DNA of 64,000 nucleotides from Leptospirillum ferrooxidans C2-3 (GTDB lineage: Bacteria > Nitrospirota > Leptospirillia > Leptospirillales > Leptospirillaceae): contig NC_017094.1 in the NCBI RefSeq assembly GCF_000284315.1, forward strand, positions 1,767,486 to 1,831,485. Reading direction: 5' to 3'. This document shows positions 45,253-54,674 of the stretch, piece by piece (position 1 is the stretch's first letter; every line of letters starts with the position of its first letter). A program made the position numbers and the translations under genes. Under the pieces are notes generated by a model. It saw only the letters and a program-made list of their open reading frames with translations, was not told the origin of the DNA and searched no databases.

Positions 45253-45900
45253 ATGACTTCCTCACCGGCCACACCCCCCAAAAGAGATTCCAAAGAACAT
45301 GGTGAGCAGAGTCGCCATGCTTCAAAAAATATTGATTCTTCTGCCGCGCCAAACCCGAAGGATGGGCAAAGCCCATATCAGGAGTTGCCGGATGAGGCTT
45401 TCTTCCAGCCTTCAAAGCCAAGGGAGGAGCCTGGCTTTTCACCTACAGCGGTTGCCGTCTATATTGTTGTCGGTCTTTTATTGGTTGCCGGAATCGGCGG
45501 ATCGATCGTGGGACTCTCCGGAAAGCCCCTTTTTGGAAAACACAAGATTGTTTCGGAAAGAAGCATCAGTACCAGAACAACATTTCAAAGCATACAGGGT
45601 GTTGACTGGAACATGAACATCCAGATGATGCTTTCCCCTTCGGTGGCCTACTTCAAGATCCATCTGACAGGAAAATCACCAATCAAGTATCAGATTCTCG
45701 GAGCCCATTACAAAATTGGAAACGGATCAATCATTCCGCTGAAACTTCCTCCGACATACCTTCTGTTTGAGCCGATTGCTCCTGGTGAAACATCGGAAAG
45801 AACGTTGTGGCTGGGCGGCTCTCCTGTTGATTCGATTACCCTGGACATCAGAGTAGACGATGGCCATGAAGTGAAAAGCGCCAACCTGACCTTCGACTGA
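45253..45900 (+). CDS. Single-span membrane protein of unknown function
   Basis: A 215-residue protein with a 60-residue hydrophilic Ser/Pro/Lys-rich N-terminus, one span at about 65-87 (TAVAVYIVVGLLLVAGIGGSIVGL) and a roughly 125-residue C-terminal domain predicted to be extracytoplasmic and beta-rich (HKIVSERSISTRTTF to ANLTFD). No family is recognised. ATG 45253 is the likeliest start; in-frame ATGs at 45154 and 45187 have no ribosome site. It converges on the yggU end with a 4-bp gap. Confidence 0.6.
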   Translation: MTSSPATPPKRDSKEHGEQSRHASKNIDSSAAPNPKDGQSPYQELPDEAFFQPSKPREEPGFSPTAVAVYIVVGLLLVAGIGGSIVGLSGKPLFGKHKIVSERSISTRTTFQSIQGVDWNMNIQMMLSPSVAYFKIHLTGKSPIKYQILGAHYKIGNGSIIPLKLPPTYLLFEPIAPGETSERTLWLGGSPVDSITLDIRVDDGHEVKSANLTFD

Positions 45901-45904
45901 CCCA

Positions 45905-46195
45905 TTATACTGAGACAGCCCCCCTGACTCGCTCCATCAAATTCTCCTGTGAAATGGGGAACCCCACCTCCTTGTAACGGGCTGACAACCCTCGTTCAAT
46001 CACAAGAGACGATGGCGGAACAGAGAGTATCTTCCCCAGAAACTTCAAGAGATGTTGATTCGCTTGACCCTCAATGGCTCTTGAGGAAAGATCGATATGA
46101 AACTCTTCATTGACAAGATAGAAGCGGTCAGTTTTTTTGCCTGGATGGACCCTGACAAACAACCTTGAACTGTTTTGATCTTTCCGAGAGCTCAA
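45905..46195 (-). CDS. yggU: DUF167 (YggU) family protein
   Basis: A 96-residue protein with the DUF167 pattern: LFVRVHPGKKTDRF, AIEGQANQHLLKFLGKIL and IERGLSARYKEV. The function is unknown, but it is usually next to yggT and proC, as here. Its ATG overlaps the divIVA stop by four bases (ATGA). It is the last gene of the dcw-linked run. Confidence 0.88.
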   Translation of the reverse strand: MSSRKDQNSSRLFVRVHPGKKTDRFYLVNEEFHIDLSSRAIEGQANQHLLKFLGKILSVPPSSLVIERGLSARYKEVGFPISQENLMERVRGAVSV

Positions 46196-46704
46196 GAATC
46201 AGTCTCCGGCTCCCCCGTCCCCAAACTTCGGTCAGGATCCAGAAACAACCACTTTTCCTCAAGCTGGGAAAGTCCAGTCAAAAGCTTCTGGACATCTTGG
46301 CGGACACTTGAAAGCCCGAGTAACCACTCATCTCTTGTTCCCTCCATCTCCAGAACGGACCTCGCATGGACTGTTCTCGCCTCGTCAAGAATACGGGAAG
46401 CTTCCTTGCGAGCTTCCTCGATCATCGACTCGGACTCTCGACGGGCCGACTCCCTGAGTGACTCGGCTATTTGCTCGGCCTTTAAAAGAGTCGATCCCAA
46501 CAATGCTTCTTTTCCCGAAAGATCCCCTGAGCGGGCGGAAAATTCTGCAATTCTTTCTTCAAAACCACGCCGTTCATCCAGAAGCTCCGTCATTTCCGCT
46601 ATAACTTGGGCCAGAACAGCATCGACCTCCTTAGGCTCGTAACCACGAAAAGCCTTTGCAAACTCCATGTGCCTCAGTTCGTTGATACGATTATGGTCTA
46701 TCAT
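46192..46704 (-). CDS. divIVA: DivIVA-domain protein
   Basis: A 170-residue coiled-coil protein. The N-terminal DivIVA lipid-binding domain has INELRHMEFAKAFRGYEPKEVDAVLAQV, followed by a long heptad-rich helix (about 60-140) and an acidic tail. DivIVA proteins bind curved membrane and place division or growth proteins. ATG 46704 has GGAGG seven bases upstream; the adjacent TTG is less likely. It lies with yggT, proC, yggS and ftsZ, the order typical of Gram-positives and some deep-branching Gram-negatives. Confidence 0.88.
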   Translation of the reverse strand: MIDHNRINELRHMEFAKAFRGYEPKEVDAVLAQVIAEMTELLDERRGFEERIAEFSARSGDLSGKEALLGSTLLKAEQIAESLRESARRESESMIEEARKEASRILDEARTVHARSVLEMEGTRDEWLLGLSSVRQDVQKLLTGLSQLEEKWLFLDPDRSLGTGEPETDS

Positions 46705-46761
46705 CAAAGAACCTCCTCAGAAATGGAAACCAGACTTCATCCGTTAAGATCAGGCTCAATA

Positions 46762-46995
46762 TCAGTAGATAAAGTGCTGAAGAACCTGAATCAAAAAAAT
46801 AACGATCAACGGCGAGATATCCATTCCTCCTAGTTTTTCTGGAGGAACAAGTTTCCGGATCGGAGCCAGAACAGGCTCGGTCAACATCTCGAGGAACCTT
46901 ACAACAGGGTGGGACCGATCGGGAAGAACCCATGAAATCAGGGCGCGTATGATCACGATCCAGGAATATAAATAGAGAAGCCGGTAAAGCAGCAT
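46762..46995 (-). CDS. yggT: YggT-family membrane protein
   Basis: A 77-residue protein with two spans (LLYRLLYLYSWIVIIRALISWV and ISPLIVIFLIQVLQHFIY) around the conserved TEPVLAPIRKLVPP loop, exactly the YggT repeat unit. The function is uncertain; it is often linked to division-site genes. ATG 46995 is preceded by AAGGAGAGG; a TTG two codons earlier is possible. Confidence 0.9.
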   Translation of the reverse strand: MLLYRLLYLYSWIVIIRALISWVLPDRSHPVVRFLEMLTEPVLAPIRKLVPPEKLGGMDISPLIVIFLIQVLQHFIY

Positions 46996-47036
46996 TGACA
47001 ATCCTCTCCTTGATGAACTGCATATTGGTGCATAAA

Positions 47037-47900
47037 TCAGTTTTTGGCTCCGGCAGAGCCGGAGGGATCTCCAGATAACTGTCTGGACTTTTTCACTGTA
47101 GCCGAAATGGACTCAATGAATGCCCCTCTGACAGCCCTGTCTTCAAGACTTGCGATTCCTTCAATCGTTGTTCCACCGGGGGAAGAGACATACCCCTTCA
47201 GCTCTGAAGGAGAACACCCGGAAAGGAGGAGTGTTCCCGTTCCCAAAAACATCTGGGCCACCAGAAGAGAAGCTGTCTCCCTCTTGAGACCAAACAATAC
47301 CCCCGCATCGACAAGAGCGTCGCCAACGAGAGCCATAAGGCCCGGACCTGAACCCGCAAGAGCCGTCGCGATATCAAAATCCTTTTCCTCAAGAATGAGC
47401 GCTTTCCCCATCCGGGAAAAGAGGTCCAAGACAAGTCGTTCATCAGAAGACGTTGCCGTGGATCCCGGAGCAATCAGGGTCATGCCCTCTCCGGTTGTCA
47501 GTGCAAGATTAGACATGGTCCTGACCCATCGGAACTCCGGAGCATGCCGTTCAAGGAGTGCCAGAGTGATTCCTGCCATAACAGAAATCGCCAGAACAGG
47601 AGAAGAAAGGCGCTTCAGCTCTCCTGCCAATGATAAGAATCGGTCGGGCTTTACGGCCAGAAATATGATTTCAGGGAAACGTCCATTTTCAATGGCTTTT
47701 TCGACTGAAGAAAAGGTGGAAACAGCATAAAGGGAAGCAACCCGCTCCCTGGTGGCATCAGCCGGTTCAATGACCAGAAGATCTTTCTCCCGGCCCATCC
47801 CGGAAAAATACGCGTGAGCCCCTCTCAGAAAGGCTTCCCCCATTTTCCCGCATCCGATCACCCATATGGCCGAGGGGTTAGACAGGGTGTGATCTCCCAA
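47037..47900 (-). CDS. proC: Pyrroline-5-carboxylate reductase
   Basis: A 287-residue enzyme, the last step of proline synthesis. The Rossmann motif AIWVIGCGKMGEAFLRG is near the N-terminus, MSNLALTTGEGMTLI follows in the middle, and the C-terminal signature is VSSPGGTTIEGIASLED. No ATG lies near the Rossmann motif. TTG 47900 is chosen for AAGGAAG upstream and the right distance to the motif; CTG at 47885 is an alternative, and the frame runs open to 47981. It overlaps yggS by about 23 bp. Confidence 0.9.
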   Translation of the reverse strand: MGDHTLSNPSAIWVIGCGKMGEAFLRGAHAYFSGMGREKDLLVIEPADATRERVASLYAVSTFSSVEKAIENGRFPEIIFLAVKPDRFLSLAGELKRLSSPVLAISVMAGITLALLERHAPEFRWVRTMSNLALTTGEGMTLIAPGSTATSSDERLVLDLFSRMGKALILEEKDFDIATALAGSGPGLMALVGDALVDAGVLFGLKRETASLLVAQMFLGTGTLLLSGCSPSELKGYVSSPGGTTIEGIASLEDRAVRGAFIESISATVKKSRQLSGDPSGSAGAKN

Positions 47901-48621
47901 TGATTTCTTCCTTTCCAAACAGGATTGTTCCAAGGCGAACCTGTGTGGAGCCCGCCCGAACCGCCTCCAGATAATCTCCACTCATCCCCATGGAAAGAGT
48001 GTCCACCGTTGAACATTGTCCGGATAGCCAATCGAAAAGCCTCCTCCCCCCATCAAAGATCCGGATCGTCTCAGACAGGTCTCCCGAAGGAGATGGAGGA
48101 ACCCCCATAACGAGGAGTCCCTTGAGAACAAGTGACCCATACTTTGAAATCGCGTCCAAAAGGACAGGAAGGGAGTCAGGCGACACACCGCTTCGACCAG
48201 GGATCCCGGAGAGATCGAGCTCTACAAGTATATTCTGGAAAACACCATACTGAAGAGCCATTTGATTCAGGATTGGCAAAATATTCTCCCGGTCAACGCT
48301 TGAGATCAGGTTGACAGGAAAACCTTTGTCTTTTGTCGATCTTCGCTGAAGGGCCCCAATGAAGTGAAAAGGGATACCCTTTCCGGCATTGCCCAGTAGC
48401 GCAAGCCTTGCCGAGAGCTTTTCCCATCGGTTCTCCGCAAGGGGAAGATGCAAGGACGACATTGCAAGGAAATCATTATCGGATGCCGCCTTCGTTACTG
48501 CCACAACCTCCACGGCAGATGCATCTCCCCGAGCGGAGGACTCAACTGCGATCAGCTCACGAATCAGTCCGAGTCGAATGGAGAGAATCTCTTCTCGGGT
48601 CACGTTGCGGATTGAATCCAA
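47878..48621 (-). CDS. yggS: YggS/PROSC-family PLP-binding protein
   Basis: A 247-residue alanine-racemase-fold protein involved in PLP homeostasis. The PLP lysine lies in VVAVTKAAS near residue 44. Family blocks are AENRWEKL (usually GENR), HFIGALQRRSTKDK (usually HFIGHLQ), and MGMSGDYLEAVRAGSTQVRLGTILFG at the end, so it is somewhat diverged. The start is TTG at 48621 or GTG at 48603; neither has a strong ribosome site. It overlaps yfiH, as is common in this cluster. Confidence 0.88.
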   Translation of the reverse strand: MDSIRNVTREEILSIRLGLIRELIAVESSARGDASAVEVVAVTKAASDNDFLAMSSLHLPLAENRWEKLSARLALLGNAGKGIPFHFIGALQRRSTKDKGFPVNLISSVDRENILPILNQMALQYGVFQNILVELDLSGIPGRSGVSPDSLPVLLDAISKYGSLVLKGLLVMGVPPSPSGDLSETIRIFDGGRRLFDWLSGQCSTVDTLSMGMSGDYLEAVRAGSTQVRLGTILFGKEEIIGRSHPV

Positions 48622-49247
48622 TTGATCATGGAACGGCCACTCCTCAAGGATCCCTGTCTACGATGAGAGAAAAAAAGCTCAGGGTGACAGATCGTGCACA
48701 GATCGATCGAACCTGTCTGGCTCGAAGGAACTCCAGCAGAAGCGAGCTGGTGAAGAACCAGTCCAGGAAGGTCAAAATGGTTCGGATGTGCCTTCCGGCC
48801 CAAAAAGTCCGGATAGCGGGACAATGCTTCAGAATGAACCTCCGGACCGACCTCATAACAACAACGACCCGCTGATGGCCCCAGAACAACAAGAAGGTTG
48901 GAAGGTGGTACATTTCCCTCTTTTTTGAGGCGCTCAAGAGCTTCGGTGACAATTCCCCTTACCGCACCCCGCCATCCGGCGTGAACGGCGCTCACAACCC
49001 GCCCCCCCTTGTCGGCAAACAAAACAGGGAGGCAATCTGCCGTCCAGATCCCGATTCTTGTTCCCGGGGCCTCGGTCCATAGACCATCCGCCTCAAAAGC
49101 AGCGTCCCTGTTTTCATCCACCCTTCTTACATCCACCCCATGGACCTGACGGGCTGTTAGTGGCCTGCTCGCAGGATCCTTGGAAAGAGCAAGTCCAAAA
49201 CCATGTTCAATCCCGTATGAAGACAGGAGTGGATGGCGAAGGTACAC
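48600..49247 (-). CDS. yfiH: YfiH-family protein (multicopper-oxidase-like fold, purine nucleoside phosphorylase)
   Basis: A 215-residue DUF152/YfiH protein. Metal-site motifs are RQVHGVDV, TADCLPVLF, AVHAGWRGAVRGI and GPSAGRCCYEVG. Relatives act as purine nucleoside phosphorylase/adenosine deaminase, and E. coli YfiH has been tied to cell-wall precursor proofreading. GTG at 49247 is chosen because GGGGAG lies seven bases before it and its first base is the last base of the ftsZ stop (TAGTG). The ATG at 49271 would overlap ftsZ by 25 bp without a ribosome site. Confidence 0.9.
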   Translation of the reverse strand: MYLRHPLLSSYGIEHGFGLALSKDPASRPLTARQVHGVDVRRVDENRDAAFEADGLWTEAPGTRIGIWTADCLPVLFADKGGRVVSAVHAGWRGAVRGIVTEALERLKKEGNVPPSNLLVVLGPSAGRCCYEVGPEVHSEALSRYPDFLGRKAHPNHFDLPGLVLHQLASAGVPSSQTGSIDLCTICHPELFFSHRRQGSLRSGRSMINWIQSAT

Positions 49248-50428
49248 TAGGCATCTCCCCTCTTTCTCCATATGGCCGGAGTATCAATATGCGCCGGATC
49301 GAACTCTGCCTGATCCTCGCCATCATCCTTCTCACCAGGAAGCTTGTTGACCACAGGCGTCTGCCTCCTGAGGTAGGCGGGAATCGCCTGGAGTGCCTCA
49401 GGATCAATCTCCCCGGAAGAAGCCAAAGGTTCGGAGATCGGAAGTGTTTCGGACTCCGGAGGGTCAAAACCTGCCGCAATCACAGTGATATGGATAGCCT
49501 CCTGGGGAGACTCATCAACCACTGTTCCAAAAATGATATTGAGTCCCTTCTGACCTTCCTCCTGGATAAGATTTGAAGCTTCCATCACCTCATGGAGAGT
49601 CATGTCTGATCCTCCGCTGAAGTTCACCAGAACACCTCTTGCGCCCCTTATGGAAGCCTCTTCCAAAAGGGGACTGTTGATCGCGTTTCTGGCGGCTTCA
49701 ACGGCCCTCTTTTCTCCGGTCCCTGATCCGATTCCCATAACGGCACGGCCCATTTTGGACATCGTTGTCCGGACATCGGCAAAGTCCAGATTGATCAACC
49801 CGGGTTTCGTGATGATATCCGATATCCCCTGCACGCCCTGACGAAGGATATCATCTGCCGTCTTGAACGCATTTGTCAGGGGAACATCCTTGCCCACCAC
49901 AGACATCAGCCGGTCATTGGGAATAACGATCAGTGTGTCCGAATTTTTTTTCAGATCCGCCAGCCCTTTTTGGGCATTAGCCTCTCTCTTTGGCCCTTCA
50001 AAGGAAAAGGGCCTGGTAACGACAGCAACGGTGAGGGCTCCAAGCTCCATTGCAACCTGAGAAACAACTGGTGCCGCTCCGGTACCGGTCCCACCGCCCA
50101 TTCCCGCTGTGACAAAAACCATATCCGCACCCTTCAGGACATTCCGGATTTTGTCAATGTCCTCGAGAGCCGCTTTTCTGCCGATATCGGGGTTGGCTCC
50201 GGCACCAAGTCCACGGCTGGTTGCCCCGCCGATCTGGACCCTGTTTGCGGGAACCCTGTTCAATGCCTGAAGGTCCGTATTGACTGCAACAAACTCAACT
50301 CCCGACACTTCCGCCTGGATCATCGACAAAACAGCGTTGCATCCGCCTCCTCCGACTCCTACAACGATAATGCGAGCGTTCAAAAGACCGGACTGGTTAT
50401 AGTCGATCATCGGCTTCTGGTCTTCCAT
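49247..50428 (-). CDS. ftsZ: Cell-division protein FtsZ
   Basis: A 393-residue tubulin-like GTPase that builds the division ring. Seen are [10 protein letters not shown], the tubulin signature [12 protein letters not shown] near residues 107-118, and the T7-loop LINLDFADV. After the core, two segments resemble the conserved C-terminal peptide that binds FtsA: IPAYLRRQ (349-356) and the terminal [12 protein letters not shown], joined by an acidic linker. One copy is usual. It follows ftsA and overlaps the yfiH start by one base. Confidence 0.97.
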   Translation of the reverse strand: MEDQKPMIDYNQSGLLNARIIVVGVGGGGCNAVLSMIQAEVSGVEFVAVNTDLQALNRVPANRVQIGGATSRGLGAGANPDIGRKAALEDIDKIRNVLKGADMVFVTAGMGGGTGTGAAPVVSQVAMELGALTVAVVTRPFSFEGPKREANAQKGLADLKKNSDTLIVIPNDRLMSVVGKDVPLTNAFKTADDILRQGVQGISDIITKPGLINLDFADVRTTMSKMGRAVMGIGSGTGEKRAVEAARNAINSPLLEEASIRGARGVLVNFSGGSDMTLHEVMEASNLIQEEGQKGLNIIFGTVVDESPQEAIHITVIAAGFDPPESETLPISEPLASSGEIDPEALQAIPAYLRRQTPVVNKLPGEKDDGEDQAEFDPAHIDTPAIWRKRGDA

Positions 50429-50506
50429 CAGAACGATCCTTTCACATATGTTTTCATACCCGGGAATCCGGCTTATCTCGAAAACAAAATCCCTTGGGGC
50501 TCTCCA

Positions 50507-51784
50507 TCAAATAATTTCCTTGATCCAGCTCCAGATGGAGCCAGCTGGCTTCTTCTCAGGAGGAGACAGGAGGACCTCCTGCTTTGGAGAATCCAATTCA
50601 GGAACCATCTCACCCCAATGATCCTTTGCGCAGAACAGAAGCCCCACCGCCGAAGAGTACTCCGGAAGAGATGCCCGATCCACCACTCCCTGAACACGGG
50701 ACTCCACAGACCCGAGGGTAATATGAAGGGGAGACAAAACCTTCCGGGCAATTTCAACCATCTGCGGCATATTGCTCACGCCTCCCGTCAGGACAACCCC
50801 ACGCTGAAGATACTGGATATCCACCTTCATCTCCTTGAGGCAGGCCACAACCCGCTCCAGAATCTCGACGAGCCTGGCCTCAACAATTTCGACAACCTCC
50901 CTGGAAGGCGCATCGAGAGCCTCAACAGCCCCTTCGGTCCCGTCGGGGCCTGGTTCGGCAGGAGAGAGTCTTGAAAGCGTCTGGATCTTGATCCTCTCGG
51001 CCTCTTCCTGGGAAACACGTCGAACAATAGCCAGATCCCGAGTCATATTGATGCCACCCAGAGGAATGACCCGCACCCCGACAATGGCCCCATTGACATA
51101 AACCGCAACATTGGTTGTTCCGCCACCGATATCGACCAAAACAACCCCAAGCTCTTTGTCATCCTCGGAAAGAACAACCCTCGCACTGGCAAGAGGATGA
51201 AGGATCAGATCACCATCCGATACCGAAAGCCCGGCCCGTTCGACTGTTCTCTTCAGGTTGGCAATGACCATTTCCGACCCTTTGATCACATGGACCGACG
51301 CCTCAAGCCGATTGCCGACCATCCCGATGGGATTGGGAATTCCGGAAAGGTCGTCTATTGTGTAGGATTTCGGAATAACGTGCAGGATTTCCGATACAGG
51401 CCGGTTCACCATTGAACGGGCTTCCTGCATGACCTTTTCTATATCCGGAAGCTGAACTTCCCGGTCCCTCAATGCCACGATCACACGCTGATCGGTCCCA
51501 ACCACTTCGCCACCGGCAAAACCGACAACAACCTTCTTCACCGGCCTTCCAACAACCCTGACCACCTGATCCAGCGCCCGGTTGATTGCAGATACAGCCT
51601 GCTGGACATCAACGATCGTCCCATTTCTGATAAAATTTCCTGTAGGAGCAACTCCCACAGAAACAATCTCGAACAAGTTGTCTTCGAGCGCATTTCCGAC
51701 GATCGCAACAACCTTCGTCGAACCGAGATCAAGAGCCGCATACAGAGACGTTTCCGGAAAATGTTGCGATTCCTTCAATTCCAT
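50507..51784 (-). CDS. ftsA: Cell-division protein FtsA
   Basis: A 425-residue actin-like protein that anchors FtsZ to the membrane. The N-terminal phosphate loop is AALDLGSTKVVAIVG, followed by VLVDIGGGTTNVAVY and VVLTGGVSNMPQM. It ends in a short hydrophobic/aromatic helix (GSIWSWIKEII) fitting the amphipathic membrane tether. ATG 51784 is preferred over 51844. It lies directly upstream of ftsZ. Confidence 0.95.
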   Translation of the reverse strand: MELKESQHFPETSLYAALDLGSTKVVAIVGNALEDNLFEIVSVGVAPTGNFIRNGTIVDVQQAVSAINRALDQVVRVVGRPVKKVVVGFAGGEVVGTDQRVIVALRDREVQLPDIEKVMQEARSMVNRPVSEILHVIPKSYTIDDLSGIPNPIGMVGNRLEASVHVIKGSEMVIANLKRTVERAGLSVSDGDLILHPLASARVVLSEDDKELGVVLVDIGGGTTNVAVYVNGAIVGVRVIPLGGINMTRDLAIVRRVSQEEAERIKIQTLSRLSPAEPGPDGTEGAVEALDAPSREVVEIVEARLVEILERVVACLKEMKVDIQYLQRGVVLTGGVSNMPQMVEIARKVLSPLHITLGSVESRVQGVVDRASLPEYSSAVGLLFCAKDHWGEMVPELDSPKQEVLLSPPEKKPAGSIWSWIKEII

Positions 51785-51903
51785 AAGAATACCACCCTCA
51801 TCATCATTACACTTTTCCCCACCGATTTCCCCAGAAAGAACCATCAGGACCGCTTATGATATCAACAACAAGACCGGGTGATTTTCTCACACCTTCAAAA
51901 TGA

Positions 51904-52770
51904 TCACAACTTTTTTCTGGGTGCATGTTTTCCTGAAAGAGCTTTCTCTTCCACTCGCTGTCTCAAAAGGATCATTTTTGAAAACCGAAGATCGATCCCA
52001 AGAACAGCCCCCCCTTCCCCCACATTCAGGTGGCCTCCTGGATCCATAGGGTGCGTCTTGAAGAATCTGGCGAGCATTCGGAATGGATCGCATGATTTTC
52101 CTTCCGGAAGAACCAGATAGTAAGAAGCATGGTCAGGAAGCATCCTGATTTCATGTTTCCCCAGAAAAACGAATGTCTTTCCTTCGGGAGCACCGTGATC
52201 CTGGCATTTCCGTTCTCTCCGGATCGTTTTGAGCACACGTTCACCATCCCCAAGCTTGAGTGGTGTCTGGAGAATGACCTCAGGAAGACTTCTGAAACGG
52301 GAAACGGACAACCCCGTCACAACTTTTCCTGTCGGAAGCAGATAGGGTAGGATTTTGGGTTGTCCCCATGGAAAAGAAGGCTGTCCGGGAGAAAATATTG
52401 TTGGAGGACGGAGAATCGCTTCAGGCTTCTGCAAATCAACAATAACGGAACCACCACCCCATGGCTGACGAACAAGAGCCGCAGTCCTGACCCAGGGATG
52501 ATGCAAGACCCATAAGCGAATTGTCTCATTCGATCCCATTCTGGAGATGGGATCTGGACCTATCCAGAAAGCCACCGACCGCTCTGATACAGCCACTCCC
52601 CCTTTCAGGACAAGATGAAAGGCTTTTGATGAAGTGCGGCGGTTCGGGGATGGCAGGAAGATCAGGATCGCGAGAAACAGGAAAAAGATGAGGACGAGAA
52701 TCCACCGCCCCTTCCCTCTCATACTACCCTTAAGAATTAAGGGAGCAGTGTTTGGGGCAGGATCACCCAT
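51904..52770 (-). CDS. ftsQ: FtsQ-like division protein (diverged)
   Basis: A protein of 288 residues (272 from a second ATG at 52722, which follows AAGGG). It has a short basic N-terminus, one span (WILVLIFFLFLAILIFLP) and a periplasmic part with a POTRA-like stretch (LWVLHHPWVRTAALVRQPW...SVIVDLQKPEAILRPP), as in FtsQ. Overall similarity looks weak; the assignment leans on position between ddl and ftsA. FtsQ links the early and late divisome. The C-terminal tail is long and basic. Confidence 0.7.
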   Translation of the reverse strand: MGDPAPNTAPLILKGSMRGKGRWILVLIFFLFLAILIFLPSPNRRTSSKAFHLVLKGGVAVSERSVAFWIGPDPISRMGSNETIRLWVLHHPWVRTAALVRQPWGGGSVIVDLQKPEAILRPPTIFSPGQPSFPWGQPKILPYLLPTGKVVTGLSVSRFRSLPEVILQTPLKLGDGERVLKTIRRERKCQDHGAPEGKTFVFLGKHEIRMLPDHASYYLVLPEGKSCDPFRMLARFFKTHPMDPGGHLNVGEGGAVLGIDLRFSKMILLRQRVEEKALSGKHAPRKKL

Positions 52771-52773
52771 CTT

Positions 52774-53721
52774 TTACTGTTTGAGTTGTGAAACGGGAGC
52801 ACTATCAAGACATGCCCCATTTAATATGCGGCAGACCAGGTCAGGGAAAGGAATTCCCATCCCCATGGCAATCTCGGGCAAAAGCGATGTTTTCGTCATT
52901 CCGGGAAGAGTATTCATCTCCAGAACAACGACATCCCCACTCGGCAGAAGGATTGTGTCAAGCCGCGCAACCCCCCTCAGATCCAAAAGATCCCAAGCCA
53001 CACTTGCCGCATGATGCAAGGCTTTTTCTTCCGGCTCTGTAACCGCAGCCGGAAAAAGATGGCGGGATCCGCCGGGCTGATATTTTGAGGAAAAGGTATA
53101 AAAAGGCTCTTTGGGATCAGGAACAACCTCAATAATGCCAATCGGTTCTCCGAACAAGAGACCCACCTGAATTTCGCGCCCGACAAGAAAAGGCTCCACG
53201 AGCACTTTAGAGGAATGCGACATCGCATCAGAAATGGCATCTCGAAGACATTCAGGAGAATCCACCTTCAAAATCCCGATCGATGAACCGGCTGACTCCG
53301 GCTTGACGATCACGGGATACGGAAAAGGAAGGGCCAGATCCCGGGGGAAATCTTTCGAGGAAAATTCAAGTGTTTCCGGCACGACAAGCCCTCCGGAACG
53401 AAACAGTTTCCTGGACACACTTTTGCTCATTCCAAGTGCGGACCCAAGGACTCCGGTCCCGGTATAGGGAATCTCCATCACTTCAAGCAATCCCTGAAGC
53501 GCTCCATTTTCCCCTTTTCCTCCATGAGTTGCCAGAAAGCAGGCATCAGGATGAAACTCCGATAGAAGCGCCGGCAGTCCTGGCCCGACTTCCATTCCCC
53601 TCGCAACCACTGAAAGGCTGGACAAAACAGACAGAACACCTTCGCCCGTCATTCTTGAAACTTCCGCCTCAGGAGAATCTCCTCCGTAAAGAACCGCTAC
53701 CCGACCGAACCTTGAAACCAC
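52774..53721 (-). CDS. ddl: D-alanine--D-alanine ligase
   Basis: A 315-residue ATP-grasp enzyme making the D-Ala-D-Ala dipeptide for peptidoglycan. Motifs include VLYGGDSPEAEVSRMTG, THGGKGENGALQGLLE, PVIVKPESAGSSIGI, LVEPFLVGREI and the C-terminal VLEMNTLPGMTKTSLLP. The start is GTG after AGGGG. It sits between murB and ftsQ as in many dcw clusters. Confidence 0.95.
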   Translation of the reverse strand: MVSRFGRVAVLYGGDSPEAEVSRMTGEGVLSVLSSLSVVARGMEVGPGLPALLSEFHPDACFLATHGGKGENGALQGLLEVMEIPYTGTGVLGSALGMSKSVSRKLFRSGGLVVPETLEFSSKDFPRDLALPFPYPVIVKPESAGSSIGILKVDSPECLRDAISDAMSHSSKVLVEPFLVGREIQVGLLFGEPIGIIEVVPDPKEPFYTFSSKYQPGGSRHLFPAAVTEPEEKALHHAASVAWDLLDLRGVARLDTILLPSGDVVVLEMNTLPGMTKTSLLPEIAMGMGIPFPDLVCRILNGACLDSAPVSQLKQ

Positions 53722-53780
53722 GAATCATCCCCTTGAAAATACCGTTGAACAATCGGTTGAAACACTCACGATGTGACAGA

Positions 53781-54674
53781 CTAAAACAGTGTTTGGACTT
53801 CCGGAACCAAAAGGAATCCCGTAAGAGTCTTGACCCTTTGGCGAACTTCCTCCATCAGGTCAAGAAATTCTGCTGCCGTTCCGTATCCTTCATTGACAAA
53901 AAAATTACAGTGCTTGCGACTGATGCTGATGCCCCCTTTCTGGACTCCCTTCAATCCGGAGATTTCGATAAGGTGGCCAGCATGGTCTGATTGGGGATTT
54001 CTGAAAACCGATCCCAGACTCGGTCGATCAAGAGGCTGACGTTCATTTCTTCTTATCAGGGATTCCTTCCCTTTCTCCTGCAAAACAGCAGGATCAGAAG
54101 CCTCTCCTGACAAAAGGACATCCAGAATCACCCCACACTCCGGAGCTTCACCCGAAAAAATCGAATGGCGGTAAGAAAAGTCAAGATCATCCCCTGAAAG
54201 GGTGGTAATAACACCCTCTGGTGAGACAACACGAACCTTCTTTACGATGCGGGAAAAATCCCCCTCCGGAGTACCAGCATTCATAGCGACACCACCCCCG
54301 ACTGTTCCCGGGATCCCGGCCATAAAAGAAAATCCGGACCGTCCGCTAAAAGCAGCCACTTTGGAGAGGTAAGGCATAGAAACACCCGCCTGGGCCAGAA
54401 AACTCCCATCCGGAAGAACCGTCAACACTGTCAGTCGTTTTGTACTAACGACCGTTCCCGACAGACCTGCGTCCGAAAAAAGAATATTCGAGCCTTTCCC
54501 AAAAAAACGCAGGGGAGAGGGCAGTGATCCCGATGCGACATCTGCCAGAATTCGAGAAAGATCATCAAAAGACTCAGGAAGAAAGAAATACTCCGCCGGA
54601 CCACCGATCCGGATCGTCGAATGCCTTGAAAGATTCTCTCTCCTGAGCCCCGTTATCGCCCCTGAATTTGTCAT
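53781..54674 (-). CDS. murB: UDP-N-acetylenolpyruvoylglucosamine reductase
   Basis: A 297-residue FAD enzyme reducing the enolpyruvyl group to give UDP-MurNAc. Typical stretches are STIRIGGPAEYF, FFGKGSNILFSDAGL, FMAGIPGTVGGGVAMNAG and, near the C-terminus, GSVFRNP (catalytic Ser) and KGGISISRKHCNFFVN. Its ATG overlaps the murC stop by four bases. Confidence 0.96.
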   Translation of the reverse strand: MTNSGAITGLRRENLSRHSTIRIGGPAEYFFLPESFDDLSRILADVASGSLPSPLRFFGKGSNILFSDAGLSGTVVSTKRLTVLTVLPDGSFLAQAGVSMPYLSKVAAFSGRSGFSFMAGIPGTVGGGVAMNAGTPEGDFSRIVKKVRVVSPEGVITTLSGDDLDFSYRHSIFSGEAPECGVILDVLLSGEASDPAVLQEKGKESLIRRNERQPLDRPSLGSVFRNPQSDHAGHLIEISGLKGVQKGGISISRKHCNFFVNEGYGTAAEFLDLMEEVRQRVKTLTGFLLVPEVQTLF

